Source: Acidobacteriota bacterium (lineage in GTDB: Bacteria; Acidobacteriota; Vicinamibacteria; Vicinamibacterales; UBA2999). Taken from it: DNA of 64,000 bases. The notes under the pieces are model-generated. The model had not been told where the DNA came from. It saw only the letters and a list, made by a program, of their open reading frames with translations, and searched no databases. Below are positions 25,508 through 35,742 of this stretch, in pieces; positions within the stretch are counted from its first letter, which is position 1, and each line of letters starts with the position of its first letter. The stretch lies in the NCBI GenBank assembly GCA_016184455.1, contig JACPCS010000112.1, positions 18,180-82,179 of the forward strand, read 5' to 3'. Made by a program: the position numbers and the translations under genes.

Positions 25508-26574
25508 TGGTCATGCGACAGCTTCGCGTGCTGGTCACGGGCGCCGGTGCGCCGGGCGTCCGCGGGACGCTCCATGCGCTGCACCACAATCCCGACGGCA
25601 TTGAGATCTCCACGGTCGGCGTCGATCTGCAGGCGGATCCAGTCGGACGGCACATGGTCGACCGTTTCTTCCAGGTGCCGGCGCCGGAGTCAGACGCCTA
25701 TCTGGACGTGCTGGCCGACATCGGCCGGCGCGAAGCCATCGACGTCATCGTCCCCCAGACCACGCGGGAAGTCGCCGTGCTGGCGCGGCGGCGAGGAGAC
25801 CTGCCGGTCCCGGTGATGGTCGGCGATGCCGAAGCGGTCGAACGAGCGAACGACAAGTTCCGGCTGCTCGAGGCGTTTGCCGAGATCGGCCTGCCGCATC
25901 CGGAATACGCGCTCGTCACGAGCCCTGCGGAGCTGGTGCGCGCCGCCGAGCGCTTCGGATATCCCGTCAGGCCGGTGGTCGTGAAGCCGCCCGTGTCCAA
26001 CGGCATGCGCGGGCTCCGGATCCTGCGGGAGCACGCGTGGAACGTCGAGCGCTACCTCCGCGAGAAGCCGACGGGCATCGAGATCTCGCTGCCGGCGCTC
26101 TGCGAGATTCTCGAGCGCGGCACGGCGTGGCCGGCACTCCTCGTCACCGAGTACCTGCCGGGCGCGGAGTACTCGGTCGATGCATTCGTGGGTACGAGCA
26201 CGGAAGTCGCCATCCCGCGGCTTCGCTGCGCGATCCGCGACGGCATCAGTTTTCGGACGGCGCTCGACTGGCGCGAAGACCTGATCCGGCCGACGCTCGA
26301 TGGCGCCCGGTACATCGGCCTGCGGCTCGTGTTCGGGTTCCAGTACAAGCTCGACGCGCACGGCGTTCCAAAGGTGCTCGAGTGCAATCCGCGCGTCCAG
26401 GGCACGATGGTCGCGAGCCTCTTCAGCGGCACCAATGTCGTCTGGCTCGGCATTCGTGAGCTTCTGGGATGGCCCGGCACGCCTGCAACCCGTCCCGTTT
26501 CGCCCGGCGCCGCGTTCTACCGCTTCTGGGGCGGCCTCGCCGTCCAGGCCGACGGGACGACGATCGAGATCTGA
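25504..26574 (+). CDS. ATP-grasp (carbamoyl-phosphate-synthase-like) enzyme
   Basis: A 356 aa ATP-grasp ligase. The N-terminal pre-ATP domain begins VLVTGAGAPGVRGTLHAL; the ATP-binding part has RPVVVKPPVSNGMRGLRIL and LLVTEYLPGAEYSVDAFV, and metal-binding residues lie in VLECNPRVQGTM. These enzymes join a carboxylate to an amine or thiol through an acyl-phosphate. In a polysaccharide operon it may amidate a uronic acid or attach an amino acid, which would suit the uronate-forming genes here. That use is speculative. Start candidates are GTG 25504, ATG 25507 and ATG 25513. Confidence 0.75.
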   Translation: MMVMRQLRVLVTGAGAPGVRGTLHALHHNPDGIEISTVGVDLQADPVGRHMVDRFFQVPAPESDAYLDVLADIGRREAIDVIVPQTTREVAVLARRRGDLPVPVMVGDAEAVERANDKFRLLEAFAEIGLPHPEYALVTSPAELVRAAERFGYPVRPVVVKPPVSNGMRGLRILREHAWNVERYLREKPTGIEISLPALCEILERGTAWPALLVTEYLPGAEYSVDAFVGTSTEVAIPRLRCAIRDGISFRTALDWREDLIRPTLDGARYIGLRLVFGFQYKLDAHGVPKVLECNPRVQGTMVASLFSGTNVVWLGIRELLGWPGTPATRPVSPGAAFYRFWGGLAVQADGTTIEI

Positions 26575-26579
26575 CGCAC

Positions 26580-27839
26580 ATGCACGTGTGGGTGATCAAG
26601 GACGGCGAGGTGCTGCCGCTGGATCCGTCGAGCAGCCGGATGCGAACCGGCATGCTGGCCACGGAGCTCTGCCGCCGCGGTCATACCGTCACCTGGTGGG
26701 CGAGCACCTTTTCGCACCAGACGAAGGAGCGGCTGTTCGACCGCGACACCGTGGTCCGCATCGACTCGCGCCTGCAGCTCCGCCTTCTGCACGGCGGCAT
26801 CTATCGGCGAAACGTCTCGCTGCGGCGGGCCATACACCATCGCATCGTCGGCCGCCGGTTCGCCCGCGCGGCCCGGTCGGTACCGCGGCCGGACGTTGTG
26901 GTCGCGGCGCTGCCGACGATCGACCTGGCGTACCACGCGGCCCGCTACTGTGAGGCGTCGAAGGTGCCCCTCGTCGTCGACGTCCGGGACCCGTGGCCCG
27001 AGTCGCTGGTCGACAAGTGCCCGCCGCTGCTGCAGTCCGTCGCCCGGCGGCTGCTCGCGTACGAGTACCGGCGCGCGGCCGCGGCGCTGCGCGGCGCGAC
27101 GGCCATCGCCGCCATCACGCCGGGATGCCTGCAGTGGGGCCTCGACCTGGCTGGACGGCAGCGGTCGTCTGCCGACGCGGTGTTCGCTCTCGGCGCGGAG
27201 CCAATTCGGCCGGTAGGTGCGCCAACCGCCGCCGTGCGCGACGTGCTGACCCGGATTCGCGACAAGGTCGTCTTCATCTATGTCGGCACCTTCGGTCACT
27301 CGTATCAACTGGGGCTCGTCGCCGACGTCGCCGAGGATCTCGATCGGCGCGGCGTCGAAGAGGCGCATTTCGTGCTGGCGGGCGACGGCCAGCAGCTCGC
27401 GGGGTTGCGCCGGCGGGCGGCGCGGCTGCGCAATCTGACCGTGACGGGGTGGCTGAACCGAACCGATCGTGGTCACCTGCTGGCCGCCGCGTCCGTCGGA
27501 CTCGCCCCGTTGCTGAGCGTGCCGCAGGCGCTCGGAAACAAGGTGTGTGAATACCTGGCGGCCGGGTTACCGCTGCTTACCTCCTTGCGGGGCGAAACGG
27601 GCGACCTGATCAGGAGCCACGGTGTCGGCTATCTCTATAGGGCTGGTGATGTCACGTCGCTCCGTGCGGCGGTGGAGGCCATGCTGTCGGCCCCGACCGA
27701 ACGCGCGCGAATGGCGGCCCGCAGCCGCGAGTTGTTCGAACATCGGTTCCAGGCCTGCCACATTTACTCCGCGTACGCAGATCTCGTCGAACGCCTCGGC
27801 GCCCAAGTCACCGCCGTGGCGGCCGCGGCGGCCAGCTGA
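26580..27839 (+). CDS. Glycosyltransferase family 4 (WbuB-like)
   Basis: A 419 aa GT-B transferase. The N-terminus MHVWVIKDGEVLPLDPSSSRMRTGMLATELCRRGHTVTWW is of the WbuB type that begins with a Gly/Pro-rich acceptor loop. VVDVRDPWPESL and the donor-domain EYLAAGLPLLTSLRGETGDLI are recognisable, as are FIYVGTFGHSYQL and VTGWLNRTD. It probably adds an amino sugar such as FucNAc, if the WbuB analogy holds. It begins five bases after the ATP-grasp gene. Confidence 0.85.
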   Translation: MHVWVIKDGEVLPLDPSSSRMRTGMLATELCRRGHTVTWWASTFSHQTKERLFDRDTVVRIDSRLQLRLLHGGIYRRNVSLRRAIHHRIVGRRFARAARSVPRPDVVVAALPTIDLAYHAARYCEASKVPLVVDVRDPWPESLVDKCPPLLQSVARRLLAYEYRRAAAALRGATAIAAITPGCLQWGLDLAGRQRSSADAVFALGAEPIRPVGAPTAAVRDVLTRIRDKVVFIYVGTFGHSYQLGLVADVAEDLDRRGVEEAHFVLAGDGQQLAGLRRRAARLRNLTVTGWLNRTDRGHLLAAASVGLAPLLSVPQALGNKVCEYLAAGLPLLTSLRGETGDLIRSHGVGYLYRAGDVTSLRAAVEAMLSAPTERARMAARSRELFEHRFQACHIYSAYADLVERLGAQVTAVAAAAAS

Positions 27840-27856
27840 TCGCGACGGCTTCTGAC

Positions 27857-28618
27857 ATGTTGAAACGCGTCCTCCGGAAATCGCATTGGGCCTACACGCG
27901 GCTGCAGCACGGGTACTACGCCGGGTGCGGTGCGCTGGAGCGGCGCCTGCTCGGCACGAAGCTGCAGGTGTGGCGCTGGCGCATGCGGGGCACCTGCTTT
28001 CGCCGTGACGAGATCACAGCGAGCGCCCACTCCCAGGGTCATCCGCATCGCGATCTGCTGATCGACCGAGTGGCCGCACTGGCCCCGTTCACCAATGTGC
28101 TCGAGGTCGGCTGTGGTGGCGGTCCGAATCTGCTTCGTCTCGCCGAGCGATTCCCAGGCGTGCGGCTCCACGGCGTGGATGTCAACGCTCGTGCGCTGCG
28201 ATTCGCGGCCGACGCGCTGCGCGGCATGGAATGGCCGGCACGACTGTACCTCGCCACCGCATCGGCGCTGTCGCCGTTCCCGAACGACAGCGTGGACGTT
28301 GTCGTCACGGATGCCGTCCTCATGTACGTCGGACCGGATCGAATCTCCAACGCAATCGCCGAGATCGTGCGTGTCGCACGACGCGGCGCCGTGCTCATCG
28401 AGTGGCACACGCCCACGCGAGCGTCGGAGCCCCAGGCATCGCGATACCACTTCGCACACTGGATTCACGACTATCGGGCGCTGTTTCTGCAGCACGGCTG
28501 CTCGAACGTACGCGTCGCCGCGCTGCCGCCGAACGTCTGGGACGATACAGGGTGGCGGGCGTTCGGCGCCGTCATTGAAGTCGACACACGCCCGAGTAGA
28601 GCCGGACACATAGGTTGA
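27857..28618 (+). CDS. SAM-dependent methyltransferase
   Basis: A 253 aa class I methyltransferase. VLEVGCGGGPNLLRLAERFP is the glycine-rich SAM loop (motif I), HGVDVN gives the acidic ribose ligand and DVVVTDAVLMYVGPDRI motif IV. A basic N-terminal 45 residues precede the domain. It may cap or decorate the polysaccharide by O-methylation. Downstream overlap with the initiating transferase is TTGA. Confidence 0.8.
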   Translation: MLKRVLRKSHWAYTRLQHGYYAGCGALERRLLGTKLQVWRWRMRGTCFRRDEITASAHSQGHPHRDLLIDRVAALAPFTNVLEVGCGGGPNLLRLAERFPGVRLHGVDVNARALRFAADALRGMEWPARLYLATASALSPFPNDSVDVVVTDAVLMYVGPDRISNAIAEIVRVARRGAVLIEWHTPTRASEPQASRYHFAHWIHDYRALFLQHGCSNVRVAALPPNVWDDTGWRAFGAVIEVDTRPSRAGHIG

Positions 28619-29274
28619 TCGTGAAACGGCTCTTCGATCTCGCGCTCAGCACGATGGCGCTGCCGCTCGCCCTACCGTTCGGCGTCGCGATCGCGCTCCT
28701 CATCAAGCTCGATTCTCCCGGCCCCATCTTTTATCGGGGGGTGCGCACGGGGCGGGGCATGAAGCCGTTCCGCATCTTCAAGTTCCGGACGATGGTCGAC
28801 CAGGCCGAGCGGCTGGGCGGCCCCTCGACCGCGCACCACGATCCGCGGCTGACCCGCGTCGGCGCCGTGCTGCGGCGCTACAAGCTCGACGAGCTGCCGC
28901 AGCTCCTCAACATCCTCCGCGGCGAGATGAGCGTCGTGGGGCCGCGACCCCAGGTCGAGGAGTACACCCGGCTGCACACGGCGGAGGAGCGCGTCATCTT
29001 CGACGTCCGGCCGGGTCTCACCGATTTCGCTTCGATTCGGTTCATCAATCTCGACGAGCTGCTGGGCGACGAGAACGTCGACGAGCGGTACCGCCGCGAG
29101 GTGGAGCCGATCAAGAACCGGCTGCGCGTGCGATACGTGCGCGAGCGAAGCCTCGGCGTCGACCTGAAGATTCTCGGTCTGACGCTGCTGGCACTCGCGG
29201 GGCTCTATCGGATGCCGGCGGATGAAGCGGAGGCATGCGCCTCCGTGCGGATGAGGACCGCGCGATCAGGATGA
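28615..29274 (+). CDS. Undecaprenyl-phosphate sugar phosphotransferase (initiating)
   Basis: A 219 aa monotopic phosphoglycosyltransferase of the PglC/WcaJ catalytic type. The N-terminal re-entrant hydrophobic helix (MALPLALPFGVAIALLI) is followed by FRIFKFRTM, YKLDELPQLLNILRGEMSVVGPRPQ (the Asp-Glu catalytic pair) and DVRPGLTDFASI. It starts assembly by loading a sugar-1-phosphate on undecaprenyl phosphate. The TTG at 28615 overlaps the methyltransferase stop; GTG at 28621 (MKRLFDL) is the alternative. It neighbours the dehydratase at 29271, a common pairing. Confidence 0.88.
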   Translation: MIVKRLFDLALSTMALPLALPFGVAIALLIKLDSPGPIFYRGVRTGRGMKPFRIFKFRTMVDQAERLGGPSTAHHDPRLTRVGAVLRRYKLDELPQLLNILRGEMSVVGPRPQVEEYTRLHTAEERVIFDVRPGLTDFASIRFINLDELLGDENVDERYRREVEPIKNRLRVRYVRERSLGVDLKILGLTLLALAGLYRMPADEAEACASVRMRTARSG

Positions 29275-31199
29275 CGACCGCCCAGAGGCTCGCTTGCGGC
29301 CTCGCCGAGGCCGCAATCCAATACCGGCGCATCGGCAATGTGCTGCTGCACATTCTGCTGGCGGCGTCTGCGAATTCCGTCGCGTTCTGGCTGCGCTTCG
29401 ACGGCCAGGTTCCCGTGGACCAGACCGCGCTGCGGCTCAATCTCGTGCCGGCGCTGCTGCTGGTGCGCGTGGTGACGCTGCTGCCGTTCCGGCTCTATGA
29501 GGGCGTGTGGCGATACACGGGCTGGTGGGACCTGCGCAACACCGTGCTCGCGGTGGTGGCGAGCTCGACCGCGTTCTTCGTGCTCGTGCACGGGATTCTC
29601 GGCAACGAGCGCTACCCGCGATCGGTCTTCATCATCGAGGCGCTGCTCCTGATCTTCATGATGTGCGGCGTTCGGGCCATCGGCCGCGTCTCCCGCGAGC
29701 TGTGGGGCTTCCGGCGGCACCGCCGGGTGTTGATCTGCGGCGCGGGCGACGCCGGCGCGATGCTCGCGCGGGAGATGCGGGAGCATTCGGGCTACCTCCC
29801 GGTCGGCTTCGTCGACGACGACCGGCGGAAGCTCGGCCAGCGGATCCATGGCGCGCCGGTCCTCGGCACGCGGAAGGACCTGCCGTGGATCGTGGAGCGG
29901 TACGCCCCGGAGGAGGCGCTCATTGCGATGCCAGGCGCCGGGCCGGCCGCCGTTCGCGCCTTCGTCGAGGCACTGCGGCCGTTCAAGCTGCTCATCACCA
30001 CCACGCCGGGCGCGCGCGAGATTATCGACGGCAAAGTGGCGGTCGGCCAGATCCGGAAGCTGCAGATCGAGGATCTGCTGAGCAGGGCGCCGATCGTGCC
30101 GCAGCCGCTGCTCGTCAAGGAGCTGATCCGCGGTCGCCGCATCCTGGTCACCGGCGCGGGCGGCTCGATCGGCTCCGAGCTGTGCCGCCAGATTGCCCTG
30201 CTCGAGCCGGAGGTGCTCGTGCTCTTCGAGCGGCACGAGAACGCGCTCTACGAGATTGCGAGCAGCCTCGCCGATCAGGGCCTTCGCTCGGTGCGGCCCG
30301 TCGTCGGCGACATCACCGACCAGAAGCGCGTCGATGCCGTGTTCGCCGAGCACCGTCCGGAGCTCGTGTTCCATGCCGCCGCGCACAAACACGTGCCGAT
30401 GATGGAAGACAACCCGTGCGAGGCGGTCAAGAACAACGTCGGCGGCACGCGCACGCTCGTCGACGCGGCCAGGCGCCACGATGTCGGGACGTTCGTGCTG
30501 ATCTCCACGGACAAGGCGGTCAATCCGACGAGCGTGATGGGCGCGACCAAGCGCGTCGCGGAGCTGATGGTGCGCGCGCAGCGCGCGAATGGCACGTCGT
30601 ACCTCACGGTTCGCTTCGGCAACGTGCTGGCCAGCAATGGGAGTGTCGTGCCGCGCTTCCTGGAGCAGATTCGCGCGGGCGGGCCGCTGACGGTCACCCA
30701 CCCCGACGTGACGCGCTATTTCATGCTCATCCCCGAGGCCGTCCATCTGGTGCTGCAGGCGGCCGCCGTGGGCGAGCACGGCAGCACTTACGTGCTGGAT
30801 ATGGGCGAGCAGATCCGCGTCGCCGACATGGCGCGGACCCTCATCCGTCTGTGCGGCTTCGTGCCCGACGAGGAGATCCGTGTCGACTTCGTGGGCCTGC
30901 GTCCGGGGGAGAAGCTGTTCGAGGAGCTCGTCACCGAGGATGAGACGGTGCGCCGGTCGGCCGTCGACCACGTCCTCGAGGTCATGCCGGCGCGCGGGCC
31001 GGATGTGCGATCGCTGGCCGCCCGCGTCCGCGAGCTCGAAGCCGCCGCCGCCGCGGACGACGCCGCGGGAGTTCTCGCGCTGCTGAAACGGGTCGTGCCC
31101 GAGTACGAGCCGCCCGAGATCGGTGAGGCGCCGACGACGCCTGCGCCGGTGCCCACCGCCCCGCACGTCCTGGCGGCGAAGAAGGTGCGCTTTGCGTGA
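29271..31199 (+). CDS. Membrane nucleotide-sugar 4,6-dehydratase (WbpM/PglF/CapD type)
   Basis: A 642 aa protein with four N-terminal membrane spans (residues 20-135), a first nucleotide-binding domain (VLICGAGDAGAMLAREM) and a second SDR domain (ILVTGAGGSIGSELCRQIALLEP). The active site is LISTDKAVNPTSVMGATKR, in which methionine replaces the SDR tyrosine, typical of this family. It makes UDP-4-keto-6-deoxy-N-acetylhexosamine. The preferred ATG at 29271 overlaps the transferase stop; an in-frame ATG at 29235 gives 12 more residues. It would feed the aminotransferase at 23019. Confidence 0.9.
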   Translation: MTTAQRLACGLAEAAIQYRRIGNVLLHILLAASANSVAFWLRFDGQVPVDQTALRLNLVPALLLVRVVTLLPFRLYEGVWRYTGWWDLRNTVLAVVASSTAFFVLVHGILGNERYPRSVFIIEALLLIFMMCGVRAIGRVSRELWGFRRHRRVLICGAGDAGAMLAREMREHSGYLPVGFVDDDRRKLGQRIHGAPVLGTRKDLPWIVERYAPEEALIAMPGAGPAAVRAFVEALRPFKLLITTTPGAREIIDGKVAVGQIRKLQIEDLLSRAPIVPQPLLVKELIRGRRILVTGAGGSIGSELCRQIALLEPEVLVLFERHENALYEIASSLADQGLRSVRPVVGDITDQKRVDAVFAEHRPELVFHAAAHKHVPMMEDNPCEAVKNNVGGTRTLVDAARRHDVGTFVLISTDKAVNPTSVMGATKRVAELMVRAQRANGTSYLTVRFGNVLASNGSVVPRFLEQIRAGGPLTVTHPDVTRYFMLIPEAVHLVLQAAAVGEHGSTYVLDMGEQIRVADMARTLIRLCGFVPDEEIRVDFVGLRPGEKLFEELVTEDETVRRSAVDHVLEVMPARGPDVRSLAARVRELEAAAAADDAAGVLALLKRVVPEYEPPEIGEAPTTPAPVPTAPHVLAAKKVRFA

Positions 31200-32610
31200 A
31201 CGCGTCACCGCGGGCGTAATTGCCGTGCTCCTCGCCGCATCGGCATTCTGCTTCGGGGCCGTCTATCCGTGGGCGTACCTCCCGCTGCTCGCTGCGGCGG
31301 TCGCTGTTGGCGCGGCAGGCCTGCGTCTCGGGCGTGGACGCGCATTCCCCCTGTCCCTGGGCGTCGCGTTCGTGGCGGTCGGGGTGGCCATCGGCGCCCA
31401 GCTCGTCCCACTCCCCAGTGGAGTGCTCGAGAGGGCCGTCCCCACGACGCACCGCCTCCTCGAGGACATCGATGCCGCCTATGCCGCGCGCGGGGGAGCC
31501 CACGCGCTCTCGGTGCATCCGACCTCGACGGCGCTCGCGCTCGCGTTCTACAGCGCCTTTGCCCTGCTCGTCGCGGGTCTGTCGGTGGTGCTCTCCCGCA
31601 GCGCCACCGCGGTCCGCCTGGTGGCCGGTGGGATCGTGGGGACCGGCGCGCTGCTGGCGTCCGTCGGTCTCGCGCAGCGCGCCACCTTCAACGGCCGCGT
31701 GTTGTGGGTCTGGGAACCCTCGGGATGGCATCCGCCAGACCCGTTCGGCCCGTTCCTCAACCGCAATCACTTTGCCGGCTGGATGATCATGGCGCTGCCC
31801 GTCGTGCTCGGCTGGTTTGCCGCCCGCTGCGCCGGCGGCATGCGTCACCGAGCGCGCACGACGCGCGAGCGGCTCCTCTGGCTCGGCTCGCCGGCGGCCG
31901 GCGGCGCGATGGTGCTGCTCGCGGCTGCCGTGCTGATGGCGCTGTCGCTGGTCCTGACGCTTTCCCGGTCGGGCATCATCGGGCTGCTGGCGGTCGCCGC
32001 CACCTTTGGGGCCGTGCTCCTCACGAGAACAGGCGGCGCCGCGCGCACGCTGGCCGTGACGGGTCTGGCGACGATGCTGCTCGTCGCGCTCGTGCAGGCA
32101 GGCACCGATCCCGTGTTCCGCCGCTTCGCGGGCGGCGCGTCGTCACTCGAGGCGCGTGTCGAGATCTGGGATGTGGCGCTCGACCGAATCGGGCGGTTCT
32201 GGCCCACTGGCACCGGCCTCAACACCTTCGGCGTCGTCACCCTCGCGACCGAGCCGGATCGCCCCTGGCAGTTCACCGAAGCGCACAACGAATACCTGCA
32301 GCTCGCGTCGGAGGGCGGCGTGCTCGTCGTGGTACCCGTGCTGGTGCTCGTCGGCTTCGCGTTCGCCACGATCCGGCGACGCTTTCGTGCCGACCGCCCC
32401 GATGGCGTCCGGCGGTGGATCCGTTTTGGAGCGGTGACGGGCCTGCTGGCCATCGCGCTGCAGGCGGCGGTCGATTTCAGCCTGCACGTGCCCGCGAACG
32501 CGCTGCTATTGTCCGTCCTGCTCGCCGTCGCACTGCACCGCGCGCCAGTCCGCGTGAAGCGCCGCCGACCGGTGCTGATTCATGGAGCACATGCGCGTAC
32601 CGCTCGTTGA
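31192..32610 (+). CDS. O-antigen ligase/polymerase family membrane protein
   Basis: A 472 aa polytopic membrane protein with Wzy_C-type motifs: [19 protein letters not shown] in the periplasmic loop region and [14 protein letters not shown] near residue 365. About 11-12 spans. The HNEYLQ box is usual for ligases and exopolysaccharide polymerases. The start is taken as TTG at 31192, inside the preceding gene; no ATG lies nearby in frame. Either this or the protein at 24134 is the polymerase. Confidence 0.8.
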   Translation: MRERVTAGVIAVLLAASAFCFGAVYPWAYLPLLAAAVAVGAAGLRLGRGRAFPLSLGVAFVAVGVAIGAQLVPLPSGVLERAVPTTHRLLEDIDAAYAARGGAHALSVHPTSTALALAFYSAFALLVAGLSVVLSRSATAVRLVAGGIVGTGALLASVGLAQRATFNGRVLWVWEPSGWHPPDPFGPFLNRNHFAGWMIMALPVVLGWFAARCAGGMRHRARTTRERLLWLGSPAAGGAMVLLAAAVLMALSLVLTLSRSGIIGLLAVAATFGAVLLTRTGGAARTLAVTGLATMLLVALVQAGTDPVFRRFAGGASSLEARVEIWDVALDRIGRFWPTGTGLNTFGVVTLATEPDRPWQFTEAHNEYLQLASEGGVLVVVPVLVLVGFAFATIRRRFRADRPDGVRRWIRFGAVTGLLAIALQAAVDFSLHVPANALLLSVLLAVALHRAPVRVKRRRPVLIHGAHARTAR

Positions 32611-33715
32611 CCTGACCCGCCAGTACGCACAGGTTCGGCCGGAAGTGCTCGAAGCCATTGTCCGCGTCTGCGATCGCCAGCAGTTCATCCTCGGCGCCGA
32701 AGTGGAGCAGTTCGAGCAGGCGCTCTCCGCGAGGCTCGGTGTGAATGCCGCGATTGGCGTCTCGTCCGGGTCCGATGCGCTGCTGCTGGCGCTGATGGCG
32801 CTCGAGGCCGGGCCCGGCGACGAAGTCATCACGACGGCGTTTTCGTTCTTCGCCACCGCCGGCGCCATCGCCCGCCTCGGCGCCCGGCCGGTGTTCGTGG
32901 ACGTGGACGACTCCTATAACCTCGATCCCGCTGCCGTCGGCGCGGCGATCACGCGCCGCACGCGGGCCATCATTGCCGTCCACCTGTTCGGGCTGTGCGC
33001 CGACATGGATCCGATCCTGGCCGCGGCGCGCGCGGCCGGCGTGCCGGTGATCGAAGACGCCGCCCAGGCCATCGACGCCACGTACGCTGGCCGGCCGGCC
33101 GGCCGCCTCGGCGACATCGGATGCTTCTCGTTCTTCCCGAGCAAGAATCTCGGCGCGTTCGGCGATGCCGGCCTGGTGACGACCGACGACCCGGCGCTCG
33201 CGCGGCGCATCCGGCTCCTGCGTACGCACGGCGCGGAGACGAAGTACCACCACCAGCTCGTCGGCGGAAACTTCCGACTCGACGCGCTGCAGGCGGCGGT
33301 TCTGCACGCCAAGCTGCCGTACCTCTCCGCGTGGACGTCGCGGCGCCGCGAGCGCGCGCAGCGGTACACGCGCCTGTTCGAGGCGTCGGGCCTGTCGAGT
33401 GCGATCGCGCTACCGGTCGAGCCGTGCCGCCGCCGGCACGTCTATCACCAGTACGTCGTGCGCACGGACCAGCGGGACGCGCTCCGCGCCCATCTCGCCG
33501 CGCGCGGCGTTGAAACCGCCGTCTACTATCCGGTCCCGCTTCACCTGCAGGAATGTTTCGCGCCGCTCGGATACGGACCGGGCGATTTCCCGCGCGCCGA
33601 GGACGCGGCGCGCACCACCCTCGCGCTGCCGATGTACCCCGAACTGACCGATAACGAACAAGAGTACGTGGTCGACGCGGTCGCCCACTTCTCAACCGAG
33701 TGTGCCACGCTATGA
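32582..33715 (+). CDS. DegT aminotransferase, WlbC/WbpE-like
   Basis: A 377 aa PLP aminotransferase with lysine present ([15 protein letters not shown]). [32 protein letters not shown] and [18 protein letters not shown] match the WbpE/WlbC branch that transaminates UDP-3-keto-GlcNAc-uronate. It would complete the set with the WlbA-like and WlbB-like genes 28 kb upstream. Start ATG 32582 or 32591 lies inside the ligase gene. It overlaps the next gene by ATGA. Confidence 0.82.
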   Translation: MEHMRVPLVDLTRQYAQVRPEVLEAIVRVCDRQQFILGAEVEQFEQALSARLGVNAAIGVSSGSDALLLALMALEAGPGDEVITTAFSFFATAGAIARLGARPVFVDVDDSYNLDPAAVGAAITRRTRAIIAVHLFGLCADMDPILAAARAAGVPVIEDAAQAIDATYAGRPAGRLGDIGCFSFFPSKNLGAFGDAGLVTTDDPALARRIRLLRTHGAETKYHHQLVGGNFRLDALQAAVLHAKLPYLSAWTSRRRERAQRYTRLFEASGLSSAIALPVEPCRRRHVYHQYVVRTDQRDALRAHLAARGVETAVYYPVPLHLQECFAPLGYGPGDFPRAEDAARTTLALPMYPELTDNEQEYVVDAVAHFSTECATL

Positions 33716-34917
33716 GACTTCATCCGCGACTGCTCCTGTGTCTCTCGCTGACGTGCGTGGTGACCGCGGGGCGGCCGGCTGGCGCGCAGCAGCGCGGAGA
33801 CGATCCGGTCGAGACCGCGCGCATCCAGATCGGCCCGCTGGGTGTCACGCCGGCGATTGCCGTGAGCAATATCGGCATCGATTCGAACGTGTTCCGCTCG
33901 GAGGAACGTCCGGAGCGGGATGTGACCTTCACCGTCTCGCCCGGCGCGACCGCATGGCTGCGGGCGGGGCGCACCCGACTCACGCTGGAAGGCCGCAGCG
34001 ATATGGTCTACTTCCAGCGGTACGCCAGCGAGCGGAGCCTGGACGGCACGATCGGCGGACGGTACGAAATCCGCGCCAACCGCCTGACGCCCTGGGTCGC
34101 CGGGCAGTGGACGAGCGGCCGGCAGCGCGTCGGATATGAAATCGACGCTCGTTCGCGGCGCGTCGAGCGGCAGACCGGCGCGGGCGTCGATCTGCGCCTG
34201 CGGCCCAACACGGACATCACGCTGTCGGTGCAGCGCACCGACCACGCCTACGACGCGGACGCCATGTTCCTCGGCACGAGCCTGTACGAGGTCCTGAACC
34301 GTCGTGGCGAGTCGATGGCCATCGGGCTCTCGCAGCGGCTCACGTCGCTGACGACGTTCAAGCTCGAGGGGCAGCAGATCCGGGACCGGTTCGTCCACGC
34401 GCCCGCACGTGACGCGGATGCCGCACGCCTGCTCGCCGGATTCGATCTCGAGCCGTTCGCGCTCATTTCCGGGAGCGTCCGCGTTGGCTACCAGCGATTC
34501 GATCTGCGCGACAACGTGCCCGACTACACGGGCCTGGTCGCCTGGGCCGACGCCGCCTATACGCTGCTCGGCCGGACGCGGTTCGACGTGGTCGGCCAGC
34601 GCGAGATCAACTACTCCTTCGACGTCGCCAGTCCGTATTACGTGCTCACCGGCGGCCAGCTGACTGTGACGCCCCGGCTGTCGTCACACTGGGACCTCCA
34701 GGGCCGGATCGGCCGCCATCAGCTCGACTATCGCGCCGCACACGGCGGATCGGGCCGCGTCGAGCACCACCTGCTGCACGGCGGCGGCATCGGGTACCGG
34801 CTCGGCGCGTCGGTGCGCGTCGCGTTCGACGTCGATCGTGAACAGCGGGCGTCGGGCGTGCCGGGCCGCGAGTACCGCGGGTACAAGATGGGAGTGTCGA
34901 TGACCTATGGGCGCTAA
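33712..34917 (+). CDS. Outer-membrane beta-barrel protein with signal peptide
   Basis: A 401 aa protein: signal peptide [27 protein letters not shown], then alternating polar/hydrophobic strands ending in an aromatic (SMTYGR near the end) with [20 protein letters not shown] and similar pieces, the pattern of Bbp2-like barrels in exopolysaccharide operons. Such barrels are often the outer-membrane partner of a periplasmic Wza-like exporter that lacks its own membrane part. ATG at 33712 overlaps the aminotransferase stop and the gene overlaps the exporter by 11 bases. Confidence 0.75.
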   Translation: MRLHPRLLLCLSLTCVVTAGRPAGAQQRGDDPVETARIQIGPLGVTPAIAVSNIGIDSNVFRSEERPERDVTFTVSPGATAWLRAGRTRLTLEGRSDMVYFQRYASERSLDGTIGGRYEIRANRLTPWVAGQWTSGRQRVGYEIDARSRRVERQTGAGVDLRLRPNTDITLSVQRTDHAYDADAMFLGTSLYEVLNRRGESMAIGLSQRLTSLTTFKLEGQQIRDRFVHAPARDADAARLLAGFDLEPFALISGSVRVGYQRFDLRDNVPDYTGLVAWADAAYTLLGRTRFDVVGQREINYSFDVASPYYVLTGGQLTVTPRLSSHWDLQGRIGRHQLDYRAAHGGSGRVEHHLLHGGGIGYRLGASVRVAFDVDREQRASGVPGREYRGYKMGVSMTYGR

Positions 34918-35740
34918 ACATTTGCTGTGTGTCACGCTTGCCGCCTGGCTCATAGACGGGGCCGCGGTCTCGCGTGCGGCGCAGGTCGCCAACTACATCG
35001 TTGGACCGCAAGACGTGCTCGCCGTCGCCGTTTGGGACCAGCCGAACCTGTCGGGCAAATTCACCGTCGATGCGGACGGGAGCTTCACGTTCCCGCTCGT
35101 CGGCCGCGTGGAGGTCGGCGGTCTGACGCTGCGCACGATCGAGGAGCTGCTGACGACACGGCTCGCGGACGGCTTCCTGCGTAACCCGCAGGTGAACGTG
35201 ACGGTGGATCAGTACCGCAGCCAGCGGATCTACGTGGTGGGGGAGGTGCGTAATCCAGGCGCGTACACGCTGGACGGCCATATGACGCTCATCGAAGCGC
35301 TGGCGCGCGCGGGATCGGCGACGCCCGCGGCGAGCGGAGAGGCAGTCATCGTGCGGCCCCAGCCGGGCAACCACCGGGACGAGCCGTTGCTGCCGGATGC
35401 GGCCGAGGCGGCCGAGATCATCCGCGTCGACATCAAGGACCTGCAGAGCGGCGGGCTCGCCCGCAACGTGGCGTTGCAGGACAACGACACGATCTATCTG
35501 CCAAGGGCCGAGCTCGTGTACGTGTTCGGGCAGGTGAGAACCCCGGGCGCCTATCCGCTGCAGAAGGGCACCACCGTGCTGCAGGCGCTGTCGCTCGCCG
35601 GCGGTGTGACGGACCGTGGCGCGACCGGGCGCATCCGGATCGTCAGGCTCGAGGGTGCGAAGAAGGTCGACGTGAAGGTGCGCCTGAACGACGCCGTGCA
35701 GCCGGGCGATACGATCGTCGTCCCCGAACGGTTCTTCTAG
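34907..35740 (+). CDS. Polysaccharide export protein, Wza-like
   Basis: A 277 aa periplasmic exporter. Residues 28-110 are the poly-export domain (YIVGPQDVLAVAVWDQPNLSG, VDADGSFTFPLVGRVEVGG), followed by two SLBB-type repeats (VVGEVRNPGAYTLDG; VFGQVRTPGAYPLQKG). There is a signal sequence (LLCVTLAAWLIDGAAVSRA) but no lipobox cysteine and no C-terminal amphipathic helix, so it probably needs the neighbouring barrel to cross the outer membrane. Works with the Wzc-like kinase. Confidence 0.88.
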   Translation: MGAKHLLCVTLAAWLIDGAAVSRAAQVANYIVGPQDVLAVAVWDQPNLSGKFTVDADGSFTFPLVGRVEVGGLTLRTIEELLTTRLADGFLRNPQVNVTVDQYRSQRIYVVGEVRNPGAYTLDGHMTLIEALARAGSATPAASGEAVIVRPQPGNHRDEPLLPDAAEAAEIIRVDIKDLQSGGLARNVALQDNDTIYLPRAELVYVFGQVRTPGAYPLQKGTTVLQALSLAGGVTDRGATGRIRIVRLEGAKKVDVKVRLNDAVQPGDTIVVPERFF

Positions 35741-35742
35741 AC

